A DNA stretch of 64,000 nt, taken from positions 310,001 through 374,000 of the forward strand of contig CAMWFH010000001.1 in the NCBI GenBank assembly GCA_947173485.1, written 5' to 3'. Position numbers and translations under genes: made by a program. Position 1 is the first letter of the stretch; every line of letters starts with the position of its first letter. A model generated the notes under the pieces. The model was not told the DNA's origin. It did no database searches and saw only the letters and a list, made by a program, of their open reading frames with translations. The stretch comes from an uncultured Clostridia bacterium. Lineage in GTDB: Bacteria > Bacillota > Clostridia > Oscillospirales > Oscillospiraceae. Shown in pieces: positions 51,586-61,137 of this stretch.

Positions 51586-52496
51586 TATGTGTTTACAGGC
51601 GGCGCTGTCCGGGGCTTTTTTTGCAGGAAGGAGAACTTCGTCTCCCCACACAGCACGGCGGCAAAGATCAGCACGAACCCCAGCAGCATCGGCGGCGTCA
51701 CCCGGTCGTGGTAGAAGATCACCGAGCAGATCACCCCGAACACGGACTCCAGGGAGAGGATCACCGATGCGGAGGCGGTGTCCGAGTGGAGCTGCCCCAC
51801 GTTCTGGAACAGGAGCGCCACGGTGGTGGCCATCACGCCCAGATAGGCGATGGCGAACAGCACCTCCCGGTCCCCCAGGGCCGCCGACGGGAAGGGCTGC
51901 CCCTGGAGGAGCGCCAGGACCCAGGCGCACAGGGCCGCGAAGGCGAATTGCAGGACGGTCAGCAGGTAGATGTCCTTCCCCGGCGAGACCTTGGCCACCG
52001 CCACCAGATGGGCCGCGTAGAACACGGCGCATAGCATGGTCAGCAGGTCCCCCAGATTGATCGACAGCTCTCCGTTCAGGCTCACCAGGCCCACGCCGGT
52101 GATGCACAGCACCGCCGCGATCAGGTCGAACCGGTCTGGCCGGTCCCCCACCACGGCCCAGTAGAAGAAGGGGACCAGCACGCAGTAGATCGCCGTCAGG
52201 AAGGCGTTCTTCGACGGTGTAGTCAGCGCCAGGCCGCAGGTCTGGATGTAGTAGGCCAAAAAGAGGCACACGCCGATCAGGGCCCCCCGCCAGAGGTAGT
52301 CCCTGGTGAACTGCCTCCACCGTTTCCAGCAGAGCAGCCCCAGCAGCACCGCGCCGGTGGTAAAGCGGATCGCCAGCAGGTAGAGGACCGGCAGGGCGTC
52401 CAAGGTATTCTTCATGATGAAAAAGGAGCTGCCCCAGATAAAGGCGGCGGAAAAGAGCATGGGCTTAGCCAGCTTTTTGAGCAGGGAAGGGGACAT
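51585..52496 (-). CDS. EamA/DMT-superfamily exporter
   Basis: 303 residues with ten hydrophobic segments in two EamA repeats (AAFIWGSSFFIMKNTLDAL and the second repeat LLTMLCAVFYAAHLVAVAKV). FLAYYIQTCGLALTTPSKNAFLTAIYCVLVP contains the usual TxxxxAFL helix. Substrate unknown; amino-acid or metabolite export is typical. It is convergent with RNase J and divergent from mpg. Confidence 0.88.
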   Translation of the reverse strand: MSPSLLKKLAKPMLFSAAFIWGSSFFIMKNTLDALPVLYLLAIRFTTGAVLLGLLCWKRWRQFTRDYLWRGALIGVCLFLAYYIQTCGLALTTPSKNAFLTAIYCVLVPFFYWAVVGDRPDRFDLIAAVLCITGVGLVSLNGELSINLGDLLTMLCAVFYAAHLVAVAKVSPGKDIYLLTVLQFAFAALCAWVLALLQGQPFPSAALGDREVLFAIAYLGVMATTVALLFQNVGQLHSDTASASVILSLESVFGVICSVIFYHDRVTPPMLLGFVLIFAAVLCGETKFSFLQKKPRTAPPVNT

Positions 52497-52511
52497 GGAA
52501 ACACCTCACTG

Positions 52512-52540
52512 TTGCGATCAGATTCTTTTTCTGTTATACT
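52512..52540 (+). promoter_or_regulatory. Promoter of the mpg operon
   Basis: TTGCGA, 17-bp spacer, TATACT with TG just before the -10. Confidence 0.7.
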
Positions 52541-52553
52541 GGGATGTACACGA

Positions 52554-52570
52554 TTTGATAGTTTATCAAA
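52554..52570. repeat. Palindrome in the mpg 5' leader
   Basis: TTTGATA-GTT-TATCAAA is a perfect 7-bp inverted repeat lying between promoter and ribosome binding site. Candidate operator or RBS-proximal hairpin. Confidence 0.5.
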
Positions 52571-52581
52571 AAGGAGCGCAA

Positions 52582-53202
52582 ATGGCAAGGCTTACAGCAG
52601 ATTTTTTTGACCGGGACACCGTGACAGCGGCCCAGGCGCTGCTGGGGAAGTATCTGGTCCGCCGGACGGCCGCCGGGGACCTGGTCTGCCGCCTGACGGA
52701 GACGGAGGCCTATGTGGGCGCCATCGACAAGGCCTGCCACGCCTACGGAGGCCGCCACACCCCCCGAACGGAGACCCTCTACGCCGCCCCTGGCACCACC
52801 TATGTTTACCTGATCTACGGGATGCACCACTGCCTCAACTTCGTGACGGAGCCGGAGGGGACCGCCTCGGCGGTGCTGATTCGGGGGGCCGTGCCGGTCC
52901 AGGGCTTGGAAGCTATGGCCCAAAACCGCTTTGGCCGGTCCCTGGCGGAGCTGACGGCCTACCAGCGAAAGAACTTTTGCAGCGGTCCCGGCAAGCTCTG
53001 CCGGGCCATGGCGGTCACCAGGGCGGAGAACGCCCTGCCCCTGGGCAATGACGCCCTCTATCTCTGCGACAGCCTGCCGGGCCTGCCCCCGGCGGCCATC
53101 TCCCGGATCCATACCGGCAAACGGATCGGCATCGACTACGCCGGGGAGGCCATCGACTTCCCCTGGCGGTTCTGGACGGAGGAAACAGATGTTGCTTTTT
53201 GA
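52582..53202 (+). CDS. mpg: 3-methyladenine DNA glycosylase (AAG/Mpg family)
   Basis: 206 residues from the ATG at 52582 (AAAAAGGAGCG upstream). ARLTADFFDRDTVTAAQALLGK, RLTETEAYVG (catalytic Glu), DKACHAYGGRHTPRTE, YVYLIYGMHHCLNFV and SGPGKLCRAM are all conserved. It removes alkylated purines. It overlaps the HAD gene by 14 bp in a repair/housekeeping operon of three genes. Confidence 0.93.
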   Translation: MARLTADFFDRDTVTAAQALLGKYLVRRTAAGDLVCRLTETEAYVGAIDKACHAYGGRHTPRTETLYAAPGTTYVYLIYGMHHCLNFVTEPEGTASAVLIRGAVPVQGLEAMAQNRFGRSLAELTAYQRKNFCSGPGKLCRAMAVTRAENALPLGNDALYLCDSLPGLPPAAISRIHTGKRIGIDYAGEAIDFPWRFWTEETDVAF

Positions 53203-53815
53203 CCTGGACGGTACCCTGGTGGACTCCAACGGAGTCTGGGTGGAGGTAGACAAGACCTTCCTAGCCCGCCGGGGCGCGCCCTATACGAGAGAATACTGGG
53301 AGGGGGTGGCCCACACGGTCCTTTCCCAGTGCGCGGTCTTTACCAAAGAGTTCCTTCAACTGGAGGAGAGCTGCGAGGACATCATCGCCGAGTGGATGGA
53401 GCTGGCGGCGGACAAGTACAGCACCGAGGTGACCATCAAGCCCCATGTCCGGGCCTATCTGGACCGGTGCCGGGAGCAGGGCCACCGGATGGCCATCGTC
53501 ACCTCCTGCGTGCCGGCCCACTGCCAGGCCGCCCTGGACCACCTTGACCTGGGGGGCTACTTCGAGCGGATCGTCTATGCCCAGGAGGAGGGCCTGGACA
53601 AGAAGGGCCCCGCCCTGTTCCGCCGGGCGGCGGAGCTGCTGGGGGTGCCCCCCCGGGAGTGCGTGCTGTTCGACGACTCCCTCTCCGCCTGCAAGGGGGC
53701 CAAGGCCGCCGGCATGACCGTGGTGGGGGTCTACGACCCCTACTTCAGCGACACCGCCCCGGATATGCGGGAGATCTGCGACCGGTACATACAGAATCTG
53801 GGGGAGCTGCTATGA
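53189..53815 (+). CDS. HAD-superfamily phosphatase
   Basis: 208 residues from the ATG at 53189 (GGAGGAAACAG upstream). HAD motifs: I LLFDLDGTLVDSNG, II AIVTSC, III KKGPALF, IV VLFDDSLSACKGAKAAG. The helical cap of the beta-phosphoglucomutase/phosphoglycolate-phosphatase type lies between motifs I and II. Substrate unknown. It overlaps the downstream gene by ATGA. Confidence 0.88.
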   Translation: MLLFDLDGTLVDSNGVWVEVDKTFLARRGAPYTREYWEGVAHTVLSQCAVFTKEFLQLEESCEDIIAEWMELAADKYSTEVTIKPHVRAYLDRCREQGHRMAIVTSCVPAHCQAALDHLDLGGYFERIVYAQEEGLDKKGPALFRRAAELLGVPPRECVLFDDSLSACKGAKAAGMTVVGVYDPYFSDTAPDMREICDRYIQNLGELL

Positions 53816-54465
53816 GACGCTGTCTCCCCGCCGCCCTGGCGGTCCTCTGCTCCGGCGTGATGCTGCTGGTGGACGGGGTCTGGCAGCCGGGGTACTGGGT
53901 GAAGTCCGCCGTGAAGCTTTTGCTGTTCCTGGCGGTCCCCCTGCTCTATGGCCGCTTCGACAGGTCCCTCCGCCTTGCCGCCCTCTTCTGCCCCTCCCGC
54001 CGGGGACTGCCCCGGGCCATCGCCCTGGGGGCGGCGGTCTACGCCCTCATCCTGGCCGGCTACTTCCTCCTTCGGGGCGTGGTGGACTTCTCGCCGGTCC
54101 TCAGCAACCTGCCGGCGGGGGTGACCAAGGACACCTTCCTCTGGGTGGCCCTGTATATCTCCTTCGTCAACTCCCTGCTGGAGGAGTTCTTCTTCCGGGG
54201 CTTCGCCTACCTCTCCCTGGCAGGGCGGATGCGGGGGGCGTTCCTGTTCTCCGCCGTCCTCTTTGCCCTCTATCACACCGCCATGATGCTGGGCTGGTTC
54301 CCCCTGCCTATCTTCCTCCTGGCCCTGGCGGGGCTGACGGCGGGCGGCGGCCTCTTTAACTGGCTGAACGCCCGTGACGGTGCGATCTGGACCTCCTGGC
54401 TGGTCCATATGTGCGCCAACTTCGCCATCAACACCGTGGGGATGCTCCTCTTCGCCCAGGCGTGA
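53812..54465 (+). CDS. CPBP (CAAX-like) intramembrane protease
   Basis: 217 residues, six to seven membrane segments. The Abi/CPBP signature EEFFFRGF near residue 124, the second motif HTAMM in the next helix and HMCANFAIN at the end give the Glu/His residues expected of the active site. Family members cleave near prenylated or small peptide substrates; in bacteria many protect against bacteriocins. It is coupled to the HAD gene. Confidence 0.88.
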   Translation: MRRCLPAALAVLCSGVMLLVDGVWQPGYWVKSAVKLLLFLAVPLLYGRFDRSLRLAALFCPSRRGLPRAIALGAAVYALILAGYFLLRGVVDFSPVLSNLPAGVTKDTFLWVALYISFVNSLLEEFFFRGFAYLSLAGRMRGAFLFSAVLFALYHTAMMLGWFPLPIFLLALAGLTAGGGLFNWLNARDGAIWTSWLVHMCANFAINTVGMLLFAQA

Positions 54466-54484
54466 TCCCCGGACGAAACAGCAA

Positions 54485-54528
54485 GACCGGGCAGGCCGCT
54501 CTTGACAGCGGCCTGCCCGGTCCTTTTG
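54485..54528. terminator. Terminator of the mpg-HAD-CPBP operon
   Basis: GACCGGGCAGGCCGC and GCGGCCTGCCCGGTC pair perfectly around an 8-nt loop, then CTTTTG. Confidence 0.85.
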
Positions 54529-54543
54529 CGCCCCTGGGACGCC

Positions 54544-55836
54544 TCAGCGGGCCAGGTCCAGGGACTTGGGCGGCTTGTTGGTCCGGCGGGCGGAGGTCCG
54601 GCCCTCCGGCTGGATCTCGCCGGCGGCGGTGAGGGCCCACTTAGTCAGGTTCGGCCCCACCAGCTCATAGACCAGCACGGAGAACAGCACCACGCTGCGG
54701 ACCATGGTCCCGTCCGACAGCTCTTGGGCAGTCAATGCCATGCCCAGGGCCACGCCGGCCTGGGGCAGCAGGGTGATGCCCAGATGCTTCGTGATGCTCT
54801 CGCTGCACCCGGTGGCGGCGCAGCTGACATAGGCCCCCAGATACTTCCCGGCGGACCGGGACAGGATATACACGACCCCGATCAGCAGCACCAGAGGCTC
54901 CGAGATGACCTTCAGGTCCAGCTCCGCGCCGGACAGGACGAAGAACAGCACCATCAGCGGGGCGGTCCAGCTGTCCACCCGCTCCATCAGCTCCTCGCTG
55001 AAGTCGCAGATGTTGCAGAACAGGGTGCCGGTCATCATGCACACCAGCAGCAGGCTGAAAGAGCAGTGGACGCCGCCGATCTGGAAGGTGGTCATAGACA
55101 GCCCCACCGTCAGCAGCACGAAGCCGATGGAGATGGAGAGCCGCTTGCTCCGGGAATGGAAATGCTTCTCCACCCGGTAGAGGACCCAGCCGGCCAGGGC
55201 CCCCAGGCCCAGGGAGAGGACGATCTCCACCACTGGCTCCACCAGCACGCTCACCAGGCTGACAGCGCCGCTCTCCAAAGCGACGGCCACACCAAAGGAG
55301 GCGGAAAAGAGGACCAGCCCCACCGCGTCGTCGATAGCCACCACCATCAGCAGCAGATGGGTCATAGGCCCATCTGCCTTGTACTGGCGGACCACCATCA
55401 AAGTGGCGGCAGGGGCCGTGGCGGCGGCGATGGCCCCCAGGGTGATGGCAGAGGAGACACTGATCAGCTGGGGCGCGATGCAGTGGAGGCCCACCAGGGC
55501 CGCGTCCACCAGGACGGTGGTCAGCACCGCCTGCAAGACGCCCACCACGATCACCCGCTGGCCCATGCTCCTGAGCTGGCCCAGCCGGAACTCATTGCCG
55601 ATGGTGAAAGCGATGAACCCCAGAGCCGTCTGGGAGAGGATGTTCAGGGAGGCTACCTGGCCGGCGCTGTTGAACCCCAGCCCCGGCAGGCCCAGGGCCC
55701 CCAGGCAGTAGGGCCCCATCAGCAATCCCCCGATCAGGTAGGCGGTCACCGCCGGCAGCCCCAGCCGCTTCGCCAGCCGGGACATGAGAAGCCCCCCCAC
55801 TAGAGCGAAGGAGAGACAGACTAAGATCGTTTCCAT
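54544..55836 (-). CDS. Cation/proton antiporter (CPA2 family)
   Basis: 430 residues from the ATG at 55836 (GAGGTG upstream), about 11-12 membrane segments. LPAVTAYLIGGLLMGP is the start of the Na/H-exchanger domain. TAPAATLMVVRQYKADGP, VAIDDAVGLVLFS with two adjacent Asp residues, and LPQAGVALGMAL are the motifs around the ion site. There is no C-terminal KTN/TrkA domain, so it is a bare exchanger. Sodium or potassium cannot be told apart here. A strong hairpin lies in the leader. Confidence 0.88.
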   Translation of the reverse strand: METILVCLSFALVGGLLMSRLAKRLGLPAVTAYLIGGLLMGPYCLGALGLPGLGFNSAGQVASLNILSQTALGFIAFTIGNEFRLGQLRSMGQRVIVVGVLQAVLTTVLVDAALVGLHCIAPQLISVSSAITLGAIAAATAPAATLMVVRQYKADGPMTHLLLMVVAIDDAVGLVLFSASFGVAVALESGAVSLVSVLVEPVVEIVLSLGLGALAGWVLYRVEKHFHSRSKRLSISIGFVLLTVGLSMTTFQIGGVHCSFSLLLVCMMTGTLFCNICDFSEELMERVDSWTAPLMVLFFVLSGAELDLKVISEPLVLLIGVVYILSRSAGKYLGAYVSCAATGCSESITKHLGITLLPQAGVALGMALTAQELSDGTMVRSVVLFSVLVYELVGPNLTKWALTAAGEIQPEGRTSARRTNKPPKSLDLAR

Positions 55837-55865
55837 AAAAAACACCTCGCTATTTTTGAAAGGCA

Positions 55866-55904
55866 CCCGGTCTGCCGGCCACGGAGGGTGGCAGGCGGAC
55901 CGGG
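55866..55904 (-). promoter_or_regulatory. Leader hairpin of the antiporter gene
   Basis: CCCGGTC-TGCCGGCCAC and GTGGCAGGC-GACCGGG make a long, nearly continuous stem 30 bp before the gene, followed on the minus strand by TGCCTTTC. It may be an attenuator or ion-responsive leader. No known riboswitch class was recognised. Confidence 0.45.
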
Positions 55905-56018
55905 CGTTTGGCAAGGTGTAGGATAGCACTTTTGCCCAAAAATATCAAATGGTTTTCGTCTAAAATGTCAACAAATCGAAGCTTGTCCAAGGGAAGCAGA
56001 TCTGTCGAAATGGATAAG

Positions 56019-59000
56019 TCACGACAGCTCCAGCAGGATGCTGTCCAGCGTCTCCAGCAGGTCCACCACGTCGATGGGCTTGGCGATATGACCGTTCATG
56101 CCGCACTCCAGGGCCGCCTGCTTATCCTCCTTGAAGGCGTTGGCGGTCATCGCCAGGATAGGGATGGAGGAGATTCGGGGGTCCGGCAGGGCCCGGATGG
56201 TCCGGGTGGCGGTATAGCCGTCCATCACCGGCATCTGCACGTCCATCAGCACCAGCCGGTAGTAGTGCAGGGGCGCGGCCAGGAGCATATCCACCGCGAT
56301 CTGTCCGTTCTCCGCCGCCTCGATCTGGAACCCCGCCTCCTCCAGCAGCTCGGTGGCGATCTCCCGGTTCAGCTCGTTGTCCTCCACCAGCAGGATGCGC
56401 CCCCGGGCCCGGGAGGTGGGCAGAGGGACCGCCTCTCCCTGGCTGGCGCTGGGCGTGAGGGCAGACAGGAGGCAGCCGCGCAGCTCAGAGAAGAACAGGG
56501 GCTTGCCGCAGAAGCCCACCGTCCCGGCCTGCCGGGCCGCAGCGGCGATATCGGACCAGTCCACGGCGGTGAGGAGCAGGATGGGGATCTCCACCCCGGC
56601 GGCGGCCCGGAGGCGGCGGATGGTCTCCACCCCCTCCATATCCGCCGTATGCCGGTCCACCACGCACACATGGTAGACATCCTCCTCCGCCAGGGCCCGC
56701 CGGAGGCGGGCCACCGCCTCCTTCCCGGAGAGGACCCCCTCCGGCCGCAGGCCCATCTGCTCCAGCATCCGAACGGCGCTGTCGCAGGCCCGCTGGTCCC
56801 GGTCCACCACCAGGGCCCGGTGCCCGGCCAGGGCGGGGATGGTCCAGTCTACCGCCGGGACATTCTGGAGGCGGAAGGTGAGGGAGACGGTGAAGTCCGT
56901 CCCCTCCCCCTGGCGGCTGGATACGGAGATGCTGCCGTTCATCAGCTCCACCAGGTCCCGGGTGATGGCCATGCCCAGGCCGGTGCCCTGGATGCCGCTG
57001 ATCGTGGAGGTGCGCTCCCGCTCGAAGGGGTCGAAGATCCGGTCCAGGAAGGCTTCGTCCATACCGATCCCGGTGTCGCTGACATAAAAGACGAAGTTGG
57101 CCAGGCCCGCGGCGGCGGACTTCTCCACGATCCGCACGGAGATGCTGCCGCCGGGCGGGGTGAACTTGACGGCGTTGCTGAGGAGGTTCAGCAAGATCTG
57201 ATTCAGCCGGAGCTTGTCGCAGAAGATCGCCTCGTCCTGAACGCCGGACAGGTCCACTGTAAAGTGGAGCCCCTTCTGGCTGATATCCGCCTGGAGGAGG
57301 TCCCGCAGGTCGCAGAGGATCTCCGTCAGGCTGCAGGGCCGCTCCTCGATGGAGACCTTGCCGCTCTCGATGCGGCTCACATCCAGCACATCATTGATCA
57401 GGCTCAGCAGGTGGTTCCCGGAGGACATGATCTTCCCCAGGTACTCCTGGACCCGCTCCCGCTGGTCGACATGGGCGGCGGCCAGGGAGGTGAAGCCGAT
57501 GATGGCGTTCATAGGGGTGCGGATATCGTGGCTCATATTGGACAGGAAGTCGCTCTTGGCCCGGCTGGCCCGCTTGGCCTGGGCCAGGGCGTTCTCCACC
57601 AGGGCCCGGTGCTGGAGCTCCTGCTCCATCATCTCGGTGATCAGCCGCTTGGCCAGCACGATCTGGGTATCCTGCCCTGTGCCGATCCGGGTGAAGCTGA
57701 ACTGGACATACTCGGTCTTCCCGTGGCTGGCGTTGCGGATATTCACATTGTAGAGGTCCTTGTCCTCCAGCTTTTCCAGGATGGTCTCGATCCGGGTGGC
57801 CTCGAACCAAAAGGCCCGGTCGTCCTCGTGGACATAGTCGGCGTAGGCGGTGATGGCATCGACATAGCTCTCCCGCCCGGCCAGGGCGTGGAGGACCTCC
57901 GGCAGGTCCTCGTTGGCCTTATAGACCCCCATGCTCCCGGTCTCCGGGTCCAGGAGGGCGATGAAATTGTAGTCGCTGCTGAGGCCGGCGATGATCTCAT
58001 AGGAGGTCTCCACCAGCTTTTTCTGGGCCAGCTCGTGGCGGGTCTCCTCGTCCACGCTGCGAAAGCCCACCACGATCCGGTGGGACACCTCCCCGATTCG
58101 GACGGCCTTGATCTGGAAGTACTCCACCTGTCCCTGGGAGATGGCCCGGTAGTTGGCGAAGCAATAGGACCTGTCCCGCAGCTCCTGGGCCAGCCCGGCA
58201 GGGGAGGCCATCCGCTGCATCAGCGGCTGGTCCGCCTCACAGACCGACCGTTGGACGAACTGTGCCGCCCCCTCCTCCAGGGAGAGTCCGGCGGGGAAGA
58301 CGTTGCCGTAACGCTGGAGGAAACTGTCGCTGAGCTGGCTGGAGACGATGGCCTTGGCGTCTAAGTCCACCAGGTAGACCGCGCCGAAGTCCAGGGTCAG
58401 CGCCTGGATCATCTCCGCCTGCTGCCGCTTCTCCTCGGCGATCTCCCGCTCCTCCTGGGCCCGCTGGGCGGTGCAGTCGATGAAGAAGCGCTGGCACAGC
58501 AGCTCCCCCTCCTCCTCCAGAAGGGTGGCCTTGCCCACCACGTTGAGCATGGTGCCGTCCTGGTGGCGGACCCGGTAGGCGATGCTGGTGCTGTCACCGG
58601 CCCGCTTGAGCGCCTGGATGGACCGGCGCAGCTTGGGCTTATCCTCGTCCAGCACGGTGCTGGCCATCAGAGAAAAGCCGTCGGCGACCATCTCCGCCTG
58701 GCTGGCGTAGCCCAAGATATCCAGGGCGGCCTGGTTGACGCTGTAGAGGCGGCTGCCGTCCAGGCTGTGGCGCATGATCCCGCAGTCGCTGATATTGAAG
58801 ATGGCCTCCAGGATGTTCTCCTGCTGGTCCAGCTTTTTCAGGTCCTCCGCGTTGACCCGGTTGCCCCGGTCGATGTAGAGGATATGCCGCAGCGCCCGGC
58901 CCAGCCGCTGCACCGCCAGCCGCTCCTCCCCGGTCCAGACCCGGCCCGGATGGAGGACCGCCATGCCCACGCTGCCGTCATACTCCCCGTTTTGGAAGAT

Positions 59001-59309
59001 CCCGTAGTGGAGGGCGGAGAGGTCTCGCCCTCTGCCGGCGGCGCCCAGGCCCTCCTGGTCATAGAGACTGGCGATGTCCTCCCCCTGGAGGGGCAGGACC
59101 GTATTGCGCAGGTCCTGCCGGCTGCTGCTGATATGGGGGAAGATGATGCTCTTCCGGTCTACCTGCATCTCTCCGATGAAGACCAGGTCCACAGCGAACT
59201 TCTGCTGGTAGGCATCCAAAAGACACTGGATGTCGGTCTCCTCCACATGATCTTTGTCCTGGAACACGCGGAAATATGCCTGTAAGTCTGCGTCTACCCT
59301 TGTTGTCAC
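56019..59309 (-). CDS. Hybrid sensor histidine kinase with PAS domains and two receivers
   Basis: 1096 residues from a GTG at 59309 (AAGGAGAGC upstream; an ATG at 59333 is the alternative). No membrane segment, so it is cytoplasmic. About 1-160 is a GAF-like region, then PAS-like domains at about 165-280, 300-420 and 430-550. HisKA at 585-650 with MSHDIRTPMN (His near 594), ATPase at 700-815 (N box LLNLLSNAVKFTPPGG, DTGIGM, GTGLGM). Receiver 1 (about 825-945) has VVDRHTADMEG, receiver 2 (about 965-1085) VLMDVQMPVMDG. No HPt is present, so an external phosphotransfer protein is needed. It follows the deacetylase gene on the same strand. Confidence 0.9.
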   Translation of the reverse strand: MTTRVDADLQAYFRVFQDKDHVEETDIQCLLDAYQQKFAVDLVFIGEMQVDRKSIIFPHISSSRQDLRNTVLPLQGEDIASLYDQEGLGAAGRGRDLSALHYGIFQNGEYDGSVGMAVLHPGRVWTGEERLAVQRLGRALRHILYIDRGNRVNAEDLKKLDQQENILEAIFNISDCGIMRHSLDGSRLYSVNQAALDILGYASQAEMVADGFSLMASTVLDEDKPKLRRSIQALKRAGDSTSIAYRVRHQDGTMLNVVGKATLLEEEGELLCQRFFIDCTAQRAQEEREIAEEKRQQAEMIQALTLDFGAVYLVDLDAKAIVSSQLSDSFLQRYGNVFPAGLSLEEGAAQFVQRSVCEADQPLMQRMASPAGLAQELRDRSYCFANYRAISQGQVEYFQIKAVRIGEVSHRIVVGFRSVDEETRHELAQKKLVETSYEIIAGLSSDYNFIALLDPETGSMGVYKANEDLPEVLHALAGRESYVDAITAYADYVHEDDRAFWFEATRIETILEKLEDKDLYNVNIRNASHGKTEYVQFSFTRIGTGQDTQIVLAKRLITEMMEQELQHRALVENALAQAKRASRAKSDFLSNMSHDIRTPMNAIIGFTSLAAAHVDQRERVQEYLGKIMSSGNHLLSLINDVLDVSRIESGKVSIEERPCSLTEILCDLRDLLQADISQKGLHFTVDLSGVQDEAIFCDKLRLNQILLNLLSNAVKFTPPGGSISVRIVEKSAAAGLANFVFYVSDTGIGMDEAFLDRIFDPFERERTSTISGIQGTGLGMAITRDLVELMNGSISVSSRQGEGTDFTVSLTFRLQNVPAVDWTIPALAGHRALVVDRDQRACDSAVRMLEQMGLRPEGVLSGKEAVARLRRALAEEDVYHVCVVDRHTADMEGVETIRRLRAAAGVEIPILLLTAVDWSDIAAAARQAGTVGFCGKPLFFSELRGCLLSALTPSASQGEAVPLPTSRARGRILLVEDNELNREIATELLEEAGFQIEAAENGQIAVDMLLAAPLHYYRLVLMDVQMPVMDGYTATRTIRALPDPRISSIPILAMTANAFKEDKQAALECGMNGHIAKPIDVVDLLETLDSILLELS

Positions 59310-59376
59310 GACTGCGCTCTCCTTCCATCCCATCTCGCCGTCAAAAGCGTTCTTTCTCAGTTTACCATGCCGGCGT

Positions 59377-61137
59377 TCAATGTACAATAGCAAATTCAGC
59401 GCTGTCCAGGCTGCCGGTCTCTGTCTGGGCGTCCATATAGTCCGCCAGGCGCGTCAGCACCAGGGCGGCCTGGGCCCGGCTGGCCCCCGCGGCGGGGTGG
59501 AAGGCGCTCCCGCTGTCGCCGGACAGCAGGCCGATGGCCGTCAGCTGCTCCACGGCCTCATAGGCCCAGGGGGCGATCTCCTCCCGGTCCGCGTACCGTC
59601 CGGCGGCGCCGGTCCCATCGGGCAGGGCGGTATCCAAGGTGCGCAGGTAGCCATAAAGGATCTTGGCCATCTCCTGGCGGGTCACCGTGCGGGACGGCGC
59701 GAAGGTGCGGCCCCCCGCGCCGCCTACGATGCCCTTCTCATAGGCCCAGGCCACCGCTCCGGCGTAGTAGGCGTCCAGGGGCACATCAGTGAAGGGAAGA
59801 TCGGTCTCCAGCGCCGCGGTCTCCCCGGAATAGTGGCAGAGCATGACCAGGAGCTGCCCTCTTTGCAGCTCGCCTCCAGGGGCGTAACAGCCCTTGCCCA
59901 TCCCCTTCATATACCCGGCGGACACGGCCCGGTCCATCGCCTCATAGTACCACTGCCCGGGGAACACGTCCCGGAACAGATTCTCACGGGGGGAGTAGCT
60001 GGCCCGGACCGTCTGACTGGGCAGATAGTCCGGGTATTGGGCCCAGGCCTCGATCTCCGTGGCAGGGTCGATGGGCACGGGGCCCGTGTACAGCTGGGGC
60101 GCGGCCCCCTGTAGGGTGAAGAAGATCTCCGCGTCCAGGGTGGCACAGCCGATGGACAGCAGGCCGTCTTTCACGCGGATCTCCGGTGCGGCGGTGACCG
60201 GCGTGGCAAAGACCATCTCCACCATCTCGCTGCGGCTGCCGTTCATATCGAAGGCCGCCGCTGCCCGCAGGGTGCAGGGGGTGGATACCAGGAAAGGCTC
60301 GGTGTAGCGCTGGCTCTCCTGGTTCAGGACGCCGTCCCCCAGGGCATAGTAGATGGCGGCCCCCTCCTGGGCGGTGATGGAGATGCGCAGCTGCGCCCCC
60401 TCCGGCTGGGAGGTGATGACGGGAGCATCGACCGGGCCCAGGTCGGTCCCGTTGGGGGAGACCTGGCTGTACCGTGCGCCGTTCTGGGGCGTCACGCCCC
60501 GGCGGCGGAACAGCTCCTGGACCGTTACGAAGGCATAGCCTTGGGCCTGTAAGTAGTCGATGGCGGCCAGCGAGCCAGGGACGGAGGTGGCGTGGATATC
60601 ATGCACCAGGATGATGGCCCCATCGTGGGCCTGCCGGATGATGCTGTTCTTGACCGTCTCCGCGTTGCGGTATTTCCAGTCCATCGGGTCCACCGACCAC
60701 TGGATCAGCGGCGCGCCCACCGCCTGGGACACGGTGGTGTTGATACTGCCGTAGGGGGCACGGACCATATAATGGGTGCCCGCCCCGCAGGCCTTGTCCA
60801 GCAGGGCGTTGACCGACTGGATCTGCTCCTGGACGCCGGCGTAAGAGAGGGTGGTCAGCTGGGGGTGGCTGTAGCTGTGGTTGGCCACCTGGTGCCCCTC
60901 CTGGTAGACCCGGGCGACAGTGGCGGGATACCTGGCCACATTGGTGCCCACCATGAAGAAGGTGGCCTTGGCCCCCCGCTCCTTCAGGCCGTCCAGGAGG
61001 GCGCTGGTATACAGGCTGGGACCGTCATCGTAGGTGATGGCGATCAGCTTCGTGCCGGCGGCCCCGGCCGTTGGGGCCAGGGGGATCGCACACAGCAGGA
61101 GGACCAGGAAAAGGGATAGGATGCGCTTCACGTTCAC
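59377..61137 (-). CDS. SLH-anchored polysaccharide deacetylase
   Basis: 586 residues from a GTG at 61137. Signal peptide 1-26 (AGAAG). NodB domain about 30-210: AITYDDGPSLYT with catalytic/metal Asp-Asp, HSYSHPQL metal motif, RAPYGS, LVHDIHATSV. Two CHB_HEX_C-like beta repeats about 240-390 (PEGAQLRISITAQEGAAIYY). Three SLH repeats about 400-575, e.g. FRDVFPGQWYYEAMDRAV and FTDVPLDAYYAGAVAWAYE. It should deacetylate peptidoglycan GlcNAc/MurNAc or another wall polymer while tethered to the envelope. The kinase gene follows after 67 bp. Confidence 0.88.
   Translation of the reverse strand: MNVKRILSLFLVLLLCAIPLAPTAGAAGTKLIAITYDDGPSLYTSALLDGLKERGAKATFFMVGTNVARYPATVARVYQEGHQVANHSYSHPQLTTLSYAGVQEQIQSVNALLDKACGAGTHYMVRAPYGSINTTVSQAVGAPLIQWSVDPMDWKYRNAETVKNSIIRQAHDGAIILVHDIHATSVPGSLAAIDYLQAQGYAFVTVQELFRRRGVTPQNGARYSQVSPNGTDLGPVDAPVITSQPEGAQLRISITAQEGAAIYYALGDGVLNQESQRYTEPFLVSTPCTLRAAAAFDMNGSRSEMVEMVFATPVTAAPEIRVKDGLLSIGCATLDAEIFFTLQGAAPQLYTGPVPIDPATEIEAWAQYPDYLPSQTVRASYSPRENLFRDVFPGQWYYEAMDRAVSAGYMKGMGKGCYAPGGELQRGQLLVMLCHYSGETAALETDLPFTDVPLDAYYAGAVAWAYEKGIVGGAGGRTFAPSRTVTRQEMAKILYGYLRTLDTALPDGTGAAGRYADREEIAPWAYEAVEQLTAIGLLSGDSGSAFHPAAGASRAQAALVLTRLADYMDAQTETGSLDSAEFAIVH

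Noticed and set aside
56019..58364. Plus-strand 818-codon frame opposite the histidine kinase
   Set aside because: Antisense to a gene with full kinase and receiver motifs; composition His/Pro/Leu-rich as in other shadows.
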